Assembly (NCBI GenBank): GCA_026392265.1
Contig: JAPLCL010000134.1
Location: 1 to 9,075, forward strand
Direction of reading: 5' to 3'
DNA from: Actinomycetota bacterium
Lineage (GTDB): Bacteria > Actinomycetota > Thermoleophilia > UBA2241
Length of the DNA stretch: 9,075 nt
The stretch's first letter is position 1, and the number at the start of each line of letters is the position of its first letter. The notes below the pieces were generated by a model that was not told the origin of the DNA, searched no databases, and saw only the letters and a program-made list of their open reading frames with translations. A program made the position numbers and the translations under genes. Of the stretch, positions 1 through 6,593 are shown one piece after another.

Positions 1-1
1 C

Positions 2-142
2 AGCGCCCTGCTCACCGGTCTGGCCGACTCCATCGGCCTCATGGACGGCCTCGTCCGCGGCCTCTCCGTGCACTCCCGGGCCGTGCGTCACGAGCCCGGC
101 CGCGTGGCCCGCGACCTCGCCGTGATGCTCGCCGACGGCGGG
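2..142 (+). pseudogene. IS1380-type transposase, internal fragment
   Basis: The frame is open from the window edge and reads through a segment typical of the N-terminal part of IS1380-family transposases: a 'GLADSIGL' helix, then 'HEPGRV' followed by 'RDLAVMLADGG', which matches the family pattern H-(D/E)-P-G-R-V followed by DLAV-LADGG. The match stops at the GG near position 142. The frame then runs through unrelated residues to a TAG at 179-181. The catalytic DDE region is absent, so this is a dead fragment. Its 5' part lies outside the window. The end coincides with the start of IS21-type sequence, which suggests a later insertion cut it. The family call rests on recalled motifs over only 47 residues. 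Confidence 0.6.
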
Positions 143-152
143 CAAGTAATCA

Positions 153-448
153 TGTCCCTTTGCGCACGACGAAACGTGTAGTTCAGCGGGCGCCTACCTT
201 CAGCTCTGCGGGCGACCATCACCTCCTTCTTGCTGCTCGATCATGTGGTCCTTCGTGTGGTCCTTCAGGCGGCAAAACGGTCCGTTGATCGAGATCACCT
301 CGGCGTGATGGAGGAGGCGGTCGAGGATCGCCGAGGCGAGCACCTCGTCGCCGAAGGCCTGGCCCATCTCGGCGAAGGTCTTGTTGCTGGTGAGGATGAT
401 CGAGCCGCGCTCGCAGCGTCGCAAGGCGAGCTGGAGGAGCGCGCTTCC
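153..448 (-). mobile_element. IS21-type element remnant, istB end
   Basis: This stretch contains the istB 3' end plus about 47 bp beyond its stop codon. The outer boundary is guessed from a 5'-TGT at 153-155, because IS21-family ends usually begin with TGT, and from the loss of transposase homology just before it. No matching opposite end, istA or target duplication is present. The inner boundary, near 448, is where the frame switches to a PyrK-like protein. The element has therefore lost istA and most of istB, probably by a deletion that also removed part of the neighbouring gene. Confidence 0.4.
200..448 (-). pseudogene. istB: IstB helper ATPase C-terminal fragment
   Basis: IstB is the AAA+ ATP-binding helper of IS21-family transposition. 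The frame reads 'LLQLALRRCERGSIILTSN', then 'FGDEVLASAILDRLLHH', then 'INGPFCRLKDH'. These are the sensor-region and C-terminal signatures of IstB, usually written as RRYERGS-I-TSN and GDEV-A-AILDRLLHH. The stop is TGA at 200-202. The Walker A and B region and everything upstream are missing. Going upstream, the IstB frame loses meaning around 446-460, where the other minus-strand frame becomes a PyrK-like protein. About 75-80 residues of a normal protein of roughly 250 remain. It is a remnant without its own start. Confidence 0.82.
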
Positions 449-843
449 GCGGGGAACTTCAGCGGCGCTGCGCCGAAGCCGCCGCCCACCAGCATCGCAC
501 GCTGGACGCCGCCGAGGGGGAAGCCGTTGCCGATCGGGCCGCTCAAGCTGAGCGTGTCGCCGACCTCGGCGGCACCGATGGCGGCCGTGCCGACGCCGCA
601 GATTCTGAGCAGCAGCGACACGCGGTCGGCGTGCACGCGTTGGGGTGACAGTGGACGGCGGAGGTGGAAGCCCGGCGAGGGCACGCCGACCATGGCGAAC
701 TGGCCCGGTCGAGATCGTTCGGCCAGTTTCGGGGCGATGAGCGTGATGCGAGCGTAGTCGCCGTAGCGGCGCGTCTCGACCACGCGGCAGCCACGCACCA
801 CTGCTCCCGCGCCCGACTCGCCGGCAGCCGTACTCGCGCTCAT
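449..843 (-). pseudogene. PyrK-like FAD/NAD electron-transfer subunit, 3'-truncated
   Basis: The protein resembles the ferredoxin-reductase-type subunit of dihydroorotate dehydrogenase B and related oxidoreductases, which passes electrons between NAD(H), FAD and an iron-sulfur cluster. From ATG 843 (two ATGs sit in tandem at 846 and 843) the order is a beta-barrel start 'VVETRRYGDYARITL', then 'RPGQFAMV', an FAD-binding 'RRPLS' motif, 'GVGTAAI', 'LSLSGPIGNGF' and the NAD-domain entry 'LVGGGFGAAPL'. It then breaks into istB sequence near 449. Most of the NAD domain and the C-terminal cysteine motif for [2Fe-2S] are lost, so it cannot be a working subunit. The frame is also open upstream to ATG 957 and to GTG 1113, which overlaps the arcC stop as GTGA. 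Residues from 957 to 846 look codon-biased but match nothing I recognise, and no strong ribosome site decides the start. Given the cluster, it may have served pyrimidine reduction rather than synthesis (inference). Confidence 0.65.
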
Positions 844-978
844 CATGGCACCGCGCGCAAGGATGCCGACGACGGCGTGGGACTGCTCGGCACGGTTTCT
901 CTCGATGATCTCGGGCGCCGTCCTGGTGAACGTCTGCGCCATCTGCGCCGCATCCATGATGGCGAGCTCGTGCGGGTG

Positions 979-1008
979 ACTAGACCATGGAGCCCCCAAG
1001 ACTGTCAA
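979..1008 (-). promoter_or_regulatory. Possible sigma70-type promoter upstream of the PyrK-like gene
   Basis: On the minus strand a perfect TTGACA (1003-1008) is followed after 18 bp by TCTAGT (979-984), a 4/6 match to TATAAT. A transcript would start near 972, about 15 nt before ATG 957. This favours 957 over 843 as a start if the promoter is real. A single good -35 box in GC-rich DNA can arise by chance. Confidence 0.3.
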
Positions 1009-1109
1009 TAACGCCTTGTCGAGCCTGACCTCGCTGCCCGGACTCGAACACAGGCGCCCGCCACGTTGGCGTCGACCCTGAAGAACCGGGCACTCGTCTC
1101 CGCGCCCGC

Positions 1110-2072
1110 TCACGGCACGATGATCGTCCCCGTCCTGCCCGCCAGCGCCTCGACCGCCTTGTCGAGGGAGCTGATGATCGCCCGTGCGCCGCCCTCTTCC
1201 ACGAACTTGATGGCCGAAGCCACCTTGGGACCCATGCTCCCGGGCAGGAAGTGGCCCTCGGCGGCGAGCCGCTGAGCTTCCGCAACGGTCACTTCGCCGA
1301 TCGGCGCCGCGGTCGCTTTGCCAAAGTCCCGCAAGGCGTGCTCGACGTCGGTGAGCATCATGAAGGTGTCTGCGCCGATCTCCTGCGCCATGACCTCGCC
1401 GGCACGGTCTTTGTCTATGACCGCCTCGAGCCCTTGGTAGTCGCCCTCGTCGTCCTGCATGACGGGGATGCCGCCGCCGCCCGAGGCGATCACGATGATG
1501 CCCGCGTCCAGGATCCGGCAGATGGCCCGGGCCTCGACGTTGAGGCTGGGGATGGGCGATGGAACGCAGCGCCGCCAGCTCTCTTCGGCGCCCGGCTTGA
1601 CCTCTTTGACGACATACTCCGGATGCTGGGCCTTGAGGGCTCGGGCTTCCTTGAAGGTGAAGAGATTGCCCACCGGCTTGGAGGCCGTGTCGCCGCTGAA
1701 CTCGGGGTCGTCGGGGTCGACGAGCACCTGGTTGACGACCGCGATCACGTCCAGATCCACGCCGCGCGCCTTGAGGTGCTTCTGCATGGTGTTCTGCAGC
1801 ATGTAGCCGATCTGGCCCTGCGTCATCGCCCCGATCACGTCCAGGGTCTGCATGGGCACCGTGTCCTTGGCCGCCTCCATCTGCACGCTCAAGTTGCCCG
1901 ACTGGGGCCCGTTGCCGTGCGTGATCGCCAGCCAGTCCCCGGGACCGAACTCACTTACGATCCCCGCGAGCTGTTCGCTGGTCTTTTCGCAGTTGTCGAA
2001 CTGCTCGGCCGTCGTGCCGGCCTCATGCGCCTGTTTGATGGCGTTGCCGCCGAGAGCAACGAGAAGCTTCAT
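1110..2072 (-). CDS. arcC: Carbamate kinase
   Basis: The enzyme transfers phosphate between carbamoyl phosphate and ADP; in catabolism it makes ATP plus ammonia and CO2. It has 320 residues, against about 310 usual for the family. Visible amino-acid-kinase motifs are 'LGGNA' (7-11), 'THGNGPQ' (51-57), 'VVNQVLVD' (112-119), 'PSPIP' (171-175), 'ASGGGGIPV' (196-204), 'VIDKD' (218-222), 'LTDVEHA' (240-246) and 'GSMGPK' (278-283), all intact. ATG 2072 is chosen because GGAGGT (2077-2082) lies 4 nt upstream and translation opens with the family-typical 'MKLLVALGGNA'; the longer in-frame extension has no such support. It lies 150 nt downstream of the carbamoyltransferase, its natural source of carbamoyl phosphate. 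The same pairing occurs as ygeW/yqeA in E. coli and in arginine deiminase and agmatine pathways. Its TGA overlaps a GTG of the next open frame. Confidence 0.94.
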   Translation of the reverse strand: MKLLVALGGNAIKQAHEAGTTAEQFDNCEKTSEQLAGIVSEFGPGDWLAITHGNGPQSGNLSVQMEAAKDTVPMQTLDVIGAMTQGQIGYMLQNTMQKHLKARGVDLDVIAVVNQVLVDPDDPEFSGDTASKPVGNLFTFKEARALKAQHPEYVVKEVKPGAEESWRRCVPSPIPSLNVEARAICRILDAGIIVIASGGGGIPVMQDDEGDYQGLEAVIDKDRAGEVMAQEIGADTFMMLTDVEHALRDFGKATAAPIGEVTVAEAQRLAAEGHFLPGSMGPKVASAIKFVEEGGARAIISSLDKAVEALAGRTGTIIVP

Positions 2073-2161
2073 TCGCACCTCCACTTCTGTGGTCCGATCC
2101 ATCCACCGCGGGCGTCGGAAGCCCACCGTGAAGCCGCGCCTTGTCCCTCTTGGGTATTGTG

Positions 2162-2198
2162 CCCTGGCCGGCCGCAACGCGTCCGCGGCCAGCCAGGG
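2162..2198 (-). terminator. Stem-loop after the carbamoyltransferase gene
   Basis: A 14-bp inverted repeat with one mismatch (2162-2175 pairing 2185-2198; C2169 opposite A2191) encloses a 9-nt loop. It lies 25 nt beyond the carbamoyltransferase stop and about 90 nt before the arcC start. No T-run follows on the minus strand. It could be a GC-type terminator, an attenuator lowering arcC expression, or an mRNA-stabilising hairpin. Confidence 0.45.
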
Positions 2199-2222
2199 GA
2201 ACGCGAAAGAGCTGCCGGCAGG

Positions 2223-3140
2223 TCAGCCGTTCATCAAGAGGGCCATGACCCCGTTCTGAGCATGCATGCGGTTCTCGGCCTGGTCGTAGACCACGGAGTG
2301 CGGCCCGTCGCTGACTGCGTCGGTGACCTCGTGGCTGCGATCGCACGGCAAGCAGTGCATGCAGATGCTGTCGCGATTGGTGAGCTTCAAGATCTTCTCG
2401 TCGCAGATCCAGCTCCTGTTGGCGTCAAACAGCTTGTCCTGCGCCTTCCAGTCGGCTTCCTTGTCGGCGGTCGCGAAGTACTTCAGCGAGGGCCAGCTCT
2501 TCGGATAGACGACGTCGGCGTCCTTGAAGGCTGCCTTCATGTCGTCGGTCTCGGTGAACGAGCCGCCGTAGCGGGCGACGTTGTCCTTGGCGTGCGCGAC
2601 CTGCGCCGGGTCGAGCTCGAAGCCCTTCGGGTGCGCGAACACGACGTGGGCGCCGAAGAGCGAGCTCACCGCCATCATCGAATGCGGTACGCTGACCGGC
2701 TTCTTGCGGCTCGGAGAGTGGGCCCAGCTGATGACGACCTTCTTGCCCTCGAGGTCGCCGAGCTTCTCCTGCATGGTCATAGCGTCGGCCATGCCCTGGC
2801 AGGGGTGGTACATGTCGTCTTCCATGTTGATGACCGGCACGTCGGCGGCCTTGGCGAACTCGCGCATGTAGTGTGGTTGCCGGCGCCGTACACCCAGCCG
2901 ACGGGATCGCCGAAGATGCGGATGCAGATGGCCTCGCCGTAGCGCGAAAGCAGCTTCGCCACGTCGTCGAGACGCTCGGTGGCGAACGCCTGCTCCGCGC
3001 CTTTCACGGCCGGCGTGTACACGGCGTTCGTGTCGAGATAGTTGGCGTGACCGCCCAACTGGAAGATGCCCGTCTCGAAGCTGTTCCGCGTGCGCAGGCT
3101 CTTGGCGTAGGTCTTTTCGCCTGAGCGATTTGACCTGCAT
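2223..3140 (-). pseudogene. Carbamoyltransferase, ornithine/acetylornithine/YgeW type, broken
   Basis: Members of this family move a carbamoyl group between carbamoyl phosphate and an amino group. The start is ATG 3140, with GGAGG at 3151-3155, opening 'MQVKSLR'. The carbamoyl-phosphate loop 'SLRTR' (3086-3100) and 'NSFETGIFQLGGH' follow in another frame after only 40 nt, where relatives have about 140 nt; an N-terminal helix region is missing. That second frame carries 'FGDPVGWVYGAGNH'. The original frame then resumes with 'YMREFAKAADVPVINMED' because of two extra bases at 2871-2874. Downstream it is clean: 'YHPCQGMADA', a proline-rich 'SPSRKKPVSVP' loop like that of knotted transcarbamylases, 'YPKSW', 'HCLP' (2346-2357), 'EVTDAV' and 'DQAENRMHAQN'. 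'GAGN-YMRE' and the proline-rich loop point to the YgeW/acetylornithine branch; the C-terminus is closer to ornithine and acetylornithine enzymes. The substrate cannot be told. Pairing with arcC and hydA suggests catabolic phosphorolysis of an N-carbamoyl amino acid (inference). Two lesions make it a pseudogene unless they are sequencing errors. Confidence 0.85.
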
Positions 3141-3377
3141 TCTGCTTCTACCTCCAACATGTCGCGATCACTGCTGACGGACGGCGAGCCCTCCGCCCTG
3201 GCACCGGGGATGTTCACGCCCGTGGCGGCGACACGACCGCCCGGCCCAAGGCTGCAGGGGCGCGTACCCATCCACTCACGTGCGCATCTCGTATCTCTTG
3301 AAACGGACCAAGGATAACTGCACCTGCATCTAGTTTCGAGCGTTTAGGTACGCGGTTGCACACCCACTGCACGGTCC
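3141..3377. other. Intergenic region, PucR to carbamoyltransferase
   Basis: This 237-bp gap follows the pucR stop and precedes the carbamoyltransferase. The 3280-3360 part is less GC-rich than its surroundings, as expected of a promoter region, but I found no convincing -35/-10 pair, no strong hairpin and no RNA gene. Confidence 0.4.
3151..3155 (-). promoter_or_regulatory. Ribosome binding site fixing the carbamoyltransferase start
   Basis: GGAGG on the minus strand lies 10 nt before ATG 3140, slightly longer than ideal spacing. It matters because it shows that the original start is still present and that the missing N-terminal coding sequence was lost internally, rather than the gene being cut from its 5' end. 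Confidence 0.6.
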
Positions 3378-5003
3378 TCAGTATGAGGACGACTCCGGGT
3401 GGAGTTCGCCGACGCGCAGCGCGACGTAGAACTCGAGCACGTCGTCCATGGAATCGAGGTCGACCCCGAGTATGGACTCGATGCGACGGAGCCGCTTATG
3501 GAGCGTGTTGCGGTGGATCGACAGCGCCTCTGCGGTCTTGTGCGCGGAGAGGCGGTTGGCACAGAGAGCACGCAGGGTCGGCAGAAGGGATGTGTGATGC
3601 CTCTCGTCATGGACGGCAAGCGGGACGATGAGGCGCTCGTACAACGCGGACATCGCGGCCGGATCCTGGCCGTTGAGGAGCCGCAGTGCCCGAGGCAGGT
3701 CCTCAAACAGGCGCGCCCCCTCTCCCGGGACGGTTCGCGCGTGCTGGAGAGCCTCGGCTCCCTGGTCGATCGCAGCGCGCACACGAATGAGCCCCGCGGT
3801 GGGAGCCGAACACCCGACGGCGACACTCGAACCCGTAAGGGCCTCGAGCCGGCCACGAAGCCCGGCCAGGACCGACCTGAGTTCGCCGACAGGGAGGATG
3901 TCGACTACAGCCAGCACGATGACCGTGTTGTCGTGGACGAGGCTGAGGAAGCTCAACGAACTTGAGCCCAAGCACTCGTCCGTGGCGTCCAGCACAGCGG
4001 TCTCGAAGGCGAACGAGCCCTGCTCGTCACCGGGCGACTCGCCCTTCGCCCACGAGTCGATCCCAACGAAGAACAACCGCCAGGTGAGCCTGAGATCGAT
4101 GTCCTGCTCCTGCAGCCGGCGCAGCAGCTCCCCGCTTGTCCCGCGTTCGGCGAGGAAGTCCTCCAGGAGCAGCGAGCGGGTGCGACGACGCGCCAGGAGC
4201 TGCTCGTGGGAGCGCAGCAGATCGAGGGCCAGAAGTCTCTGGACGAACGACAACGACGTGTCGATGAGTTCGGAGGCAGACGCCTGGGGACCAGAAGCAG
4301 CAAGGACGCGCTCCACGGCCCCGTATACCTGCACTTTTCGGTAGTACAGACGATGGTGGGCCGACTCGAGAACCCCGACGGGGCCCACAGAACCCTTGGC
4401 GCGGGTGTACTCCGCCCAGAGTCTGTCGGCGACCTCGCGAGCGTGTGCGTCGCCGTCGGTAGGGGCAAGGACCGTGCCGCCGGCGTCAAAGAGCACGGTG
4501 GGGATCGCCAGGATCGAGGAGAGACTGGCGATGAGGTCCTCGACGCCGCGCCCTTCGATAAGGTAGTCGAGGAGTTGGGTCTGCATGGCGAGGCTGCGCT
4601 TGAGACTGTGCATGTCGCTCGACGCCAAGGCGTTGTACACGTACTTCACAATGGTTCGAAACGGCACCTCGAGCGGAGACGCGAAGACAGGGATGCGCAG
4701 GTCCAGTGCCCTCGAGATCATGGCCTCCGGGACTTCGTCCACATAGTGCCCGACGCCGATCCCCAGAGCCACCGCGTCGCGTTCGCGCAGGCGATCGAGC
4801 AGGTTCAGGCCGATCTCAGGAGCCTGCGCAAACGTGGCGCCGGTCGTCACCAGGACCATGCCCGACGTCATCCAGGGAGTGGGATCCTCGAGGTCGGACA
4901 AATGGATGCCCTCGATCGCGTTGTCCAGACCAAGCTCTCCGGTCAGAAGGACAAGCCCCAAGCCGGCCTCGTGGACCAGTTCCCGTACCGTCAAGTACTC
5001 CAT
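3378..5003 (-). CDS. PucR-family transcriptional regulator
   Basis: This 541-residue regulator has the complete family layout. An N-terminal PucR ligand-sensing domain (about 1-125) opens 'LTVRELVHEAGL' and contains 'HLSDLEDPTPWM'. A long middle region (about 130-420) includes the GGDEF-like CdaR-type segment. The C-terminal PucR helix-turn-helix (about 487-530) contains 'SIHRNTLHKRLRRIESILG' and 'DVLEFYVALRV'. Members activate purine, ureide, amino-acid or carbohydrate catabolism in response to pathway metabolites. Its place between the aminotransferase and carbamoyltransferase genes suggests it controls this cluster. Start ATG 5003 begins the domain precisely. No purine-rich ribosome site precedes it, but a TATACT sits 10-15 nt upstream, so the mRNA may be almost leaderless. 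No frame damage is seen. The ligand cannot be inferred. Confidence 0.92.
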   Translation of the reverse strand: MEYLTVRELVHEAGLGLVLLTGELGLDNAIEGIHLSDLEDPTPWMTSGMVLVTTGATFAQAPEIGLNLLDRLRERDAVALGIGVGHYVDEVPEAMISRALDLRIPVFASPLEVPFRTIVKYVYNALASSDMHSLKRSLAMQTQLLDYLIEGRGVEDLIASLSSILAIPTVLFDAGGTVLAPTDGDAHAREVADRLWAEYTRAKGSVGPVGVLESAHHRLYYRKVQVYGAVERVLAASGPQASASELIDTSLSFVQRLLALDLLRSHEQLLARRRTRSLLLEDFLAERGTSGELLRRLQEQDIDLRLTWRLFFVGIDSWAKGESPGDEQGSFAFETAVLDATDECLGSSSLSFLSLVHDNTVIVLAVVDILPVGELRSVLAGLRGRLEALTGSSVAVGCSAPTAGLIRVRAAIDQGAEALQHARTVPGEGARLFEDLPRALRLLNGQDPAAMSALYERLIVPLAVHDERHHTSLLPTLRALCANRLSAHKTAEALSIHRNTLHKRLRRIESILGVDLDSMDDVLEFYVALRVGELHPESSSY

Positions 5004-5012
5004 GGGAAAGGC

Positions 5013-5018
5013 AGTATA
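5013..5018 (-). promoter_or_regulatory. Possible -10 box of the PucR gene
   Basis: TATACT on the minus strand matches TATAAT at five of six positions and stands out in GC-rich surroundings. A start about 7 nt downstream would fall within a few bases of ATG 5003, and no Shine-Dalgarno sequence lies between. The hexamer 17 nt upstream (CCTGAG) is a poor -35, so an extended or alternative sigma site would be needed. Confidence 0.35.
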
Positions 5019-5105
5019 GCAGCAGACCTCTGCCGCTCAGGGGCCGCCACGCCCGGCGCGGCCGAAGCGCGTCGTCGTGCCCGGCCCGCAGGCTCGGACC
5101 GTACG

Positions 5106-5144
5106 CGCAAGGGGCGGCGGGCCTCTGGCCCGCCGCCCCTTGCG
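5106..5144 (-). terminator. Strong terminator-like hairpin after the aminotransferase
   Basis: This is a perfect 18-bp GC-rich inverted repeat (5106-5123 with 5127-5144) around a 3-nt loop. It begins 37 nt past the aminotransferase stop and lies upstream of pucR. No T-tract follows on either strand. The placement and stability fit a GC-type terminator that separates the mmsA-aminotransferase unit from pucR. Confidence 0.65.
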
Positions 5145-5181
5145 GCTTGATCGTACTGCGGGCCTCGCGGCCCTCCGCGGC

Positions 5182-6468
5182 TCAGCTCACGGAGGCGTAG
5201 GCCGCGATGCCGTCGGCGACCGTGCCAAACACGGTGTCGAGCTGGGCGTCACTGATCACCAGCGGAGGCTGGATGCGCAGTACGCTACCGAAGTTGCCGC
5301 CCACGCCGATGAGCAGGTTGTGCTCGAGGCAGTACTGGCGTACGAAGGCGCCGGCGGCGGTGCCGTAGGCCTTGGTGGCCGGATCGGCGATCAGCTCGAC
5401 GCCGATCATGAGGCCCTTGCCGCGCACGTCGCCGATGAGCGGCTGTGCGCGCTGCAGCTCTTCGAAGCGCGCCTTGAGCTCGGCGCCCTTGCGCGCCGAC
5501 TCGGCGATGACGCCATCCTGCAGGAAGGCGATGCTGGCCACCGCGGCGGCGCAGCTCACAGGGTTGCCGCCGAAGGTGCTGAGGTGGTCGCCGATCTGGA
5601 AGGCGTCGGCGATCTCGGCGCGCGCCGTGAAGGCCGAGAGCGGCCAACCGTCGGCGATGCCCTTGGCCATGGTGATGATGTCGGGCACGACGCCGTAGTG
5701 CTCGATGGCGAACATCTTGCCGGTGCGCCCGAAGCCGCTCTGCACCTCGTCGGCGATGAAGAGGATGCCCTCCTCGTCGAGGATCTCCTTGACGCGCTTG
5801 AAGTAGTCGTCCGGCGGTACGATGATGCCGCCCTCGCCCATCACGGGCTCGGCGATGAAGGCGCAGACGCTGCCCGAGAGGTGCAGGCGGGCGACTTCGC
5901 CGACGCGGCGCGCGCAGAGCATGTCGCACTTGTCTGGCGTGGTCTCGGCGAAGCAGCGGTAGCAGTACGGGGTGGGCACGAAGGCGACGCCCGGCATGTA
6001 GGGGCCGCCGCCCTTCTTGCGGCCCGAGTTGCCGGTCACCGAGAGGGTCGCGTAGGAGCGCCCGTGGAAGCTCGACTCGATGGCGAGGAACTCGTTCTTG
6101 CCGCTGAAGCGCTTGGCGAGACGGAAGGCGCCCTCGATGGCCTCGGCACCGCCGTTGCCGAAGAAGGTCTTCTGCAGGTCGCCGGGGGTGATCTCGGCAA
6201 GCTTCTCGGCGAGGGCGCCGACGGACTCGACGTGGTAGACGTAGGAGCAGGCGTGCACGAGCCTTTCGGCCTGCGCCATGGCGGCGTCCAGGACCTTGCG
6301 GTTGTGGTGCCCCGCGTTGGTGACGCTGATGCCGGCGAAGCAGTCGATGTACTCGGTGCCGTCGGCGTCGTAGAGCAGGGCTCCGTCGCCGTGATCGGCG
6401 ACCACCGGCTCGACGCGCTTCACGAAGCCGGTCATGACGTAGTCGCGGTACTGTTCCTTCACACCCAT
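5182..6468 (-). CDS. Class-III PLP aminotransferase, likely omega-amino/beta-amino acid
   Basis: This 428-residue fold-type I aminotransferase of the class-III (GABA, beta-alanine, ornithine) family is full length. Counting from ATG 6468: 'YIDCFAGISVTNAGH' near 40, the cofactor phosphate loop 'GNGGAEA' (104-110), 'SSFHGRSYATLSVTG' (132-146), 'EPVMGEGG' (207-214), 'IADEVQSGFGRTG' with the pyridine-binding Asp at 240, and catalytic Lys 269 in 'TMAKGIADGWPLSAF'. A four-cysteine insert at 169, 172, 181 and 185 (CxxC, then CxxxC) resembles that of AGXT2-like members. Lying 125 nt downstream of mmsA, it probably converts beta-alanine or 3-aminoisobutyrate to malonate or methylmalonate semialdehyde, the substrates of MmsA (inference). 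GABA transaminase is the main alternative. GTG 6480 is an alternative start; ATG 6468 is preferred because AAAGGG lies about 11 nt upstream, while GTG would abut it. Confidence 0.87.
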   Translation of the reverse strand: MGVKEQYRDYVMTGFVKRVEPVVADHGDGALLYDADGTEYIDCFAGISVTNAGHHNRKVLDAAMAQAERLVHACSYVYHVESVGALAEKLAEITPGDLQKTFFGNGGAEAIEGAFRLAKRFSGKNEFLAIESSFHGRSYATLSVTGNSGRKKGGGPYMPGVAFVPTPYCYRCFAETTPDKCDMLCARRVGEVARLHLSGSVCAFIAEPVMGEGGIIVPPDDYFKRVKEILDEEGILFIADEVQSGFGRTGKMFAIEHYGVVPDIITMAKGIADGWPLSAFTARAEIADAFQIGDHLSTFGGNPVSCAAAVASIAFLQDGVIAESARKGAELKARFEELQRAQPLIGDVRGKGLMIGVELIADPATKAYGTAAGAFVRQYCLEHNLLIGVGGNFGSVLRIQPPLVISDAQLDTVFGTVADGIAAYASVS

Positions 6469-6500
6469 GGTGTGGACCACCCTTTCACTTTGACGTTCGG

Positions 6501-6541
6501 CCCCGGCTGCAGGGGCGTAAGAAGATCACCTGCAGCCGGGG
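6501..6541 (-). terminator. Inverted repeat between mmsA and the aminotransferase gene
   Basis: A perfect 13-bp stem (6501-6513 with 6529-6541) has a 15-nt loop and two further G-T wobble pairs possible at the base. It lies 52 nt after the mmsA stop and 32 nt before the aminotransferase start region, with no T-run. It may act as a partial terminator, a processing site that sets differential expression within one transcript, or an operator. Confidence 0.45.
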
Positions 6542-6593
6542 TTCGCGAGGACGCCCTCAGAGGCGGGGCGAAGGCCGTTGCGGGAACGGTCCG

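Noticed and set aside
295..448. Continuation of the PyrK frame past the junction
   Set aside because: The residues become Ser/Arg/Pro-rich nonsense, while the neighbouring frame is unmistakably IstB.
1041..1060. tRNA-like T-loop sequence GTTCGAGTC on the minus strand
   Set aside because: The adjacent bases do not form a T-stem, and no anticodon arm or acceptor stem can be found around it.
2073..2177. N-terminal extension of arcC
   Set aside because: It overlaps the stem-loop, is Arg-rich without homology, and contains the ribosome site that serves ATG 2072.
1251..2942. Long plus-strand open frame (563 codons) opposite arcC and the carbamoyltransferase
   Set aside because: It is antisense to clearly recognised genes, and its translation is rich in Ala, Val, His, Asp and Leu without motifs, as expected from the mirror frame of GC-rich genes.
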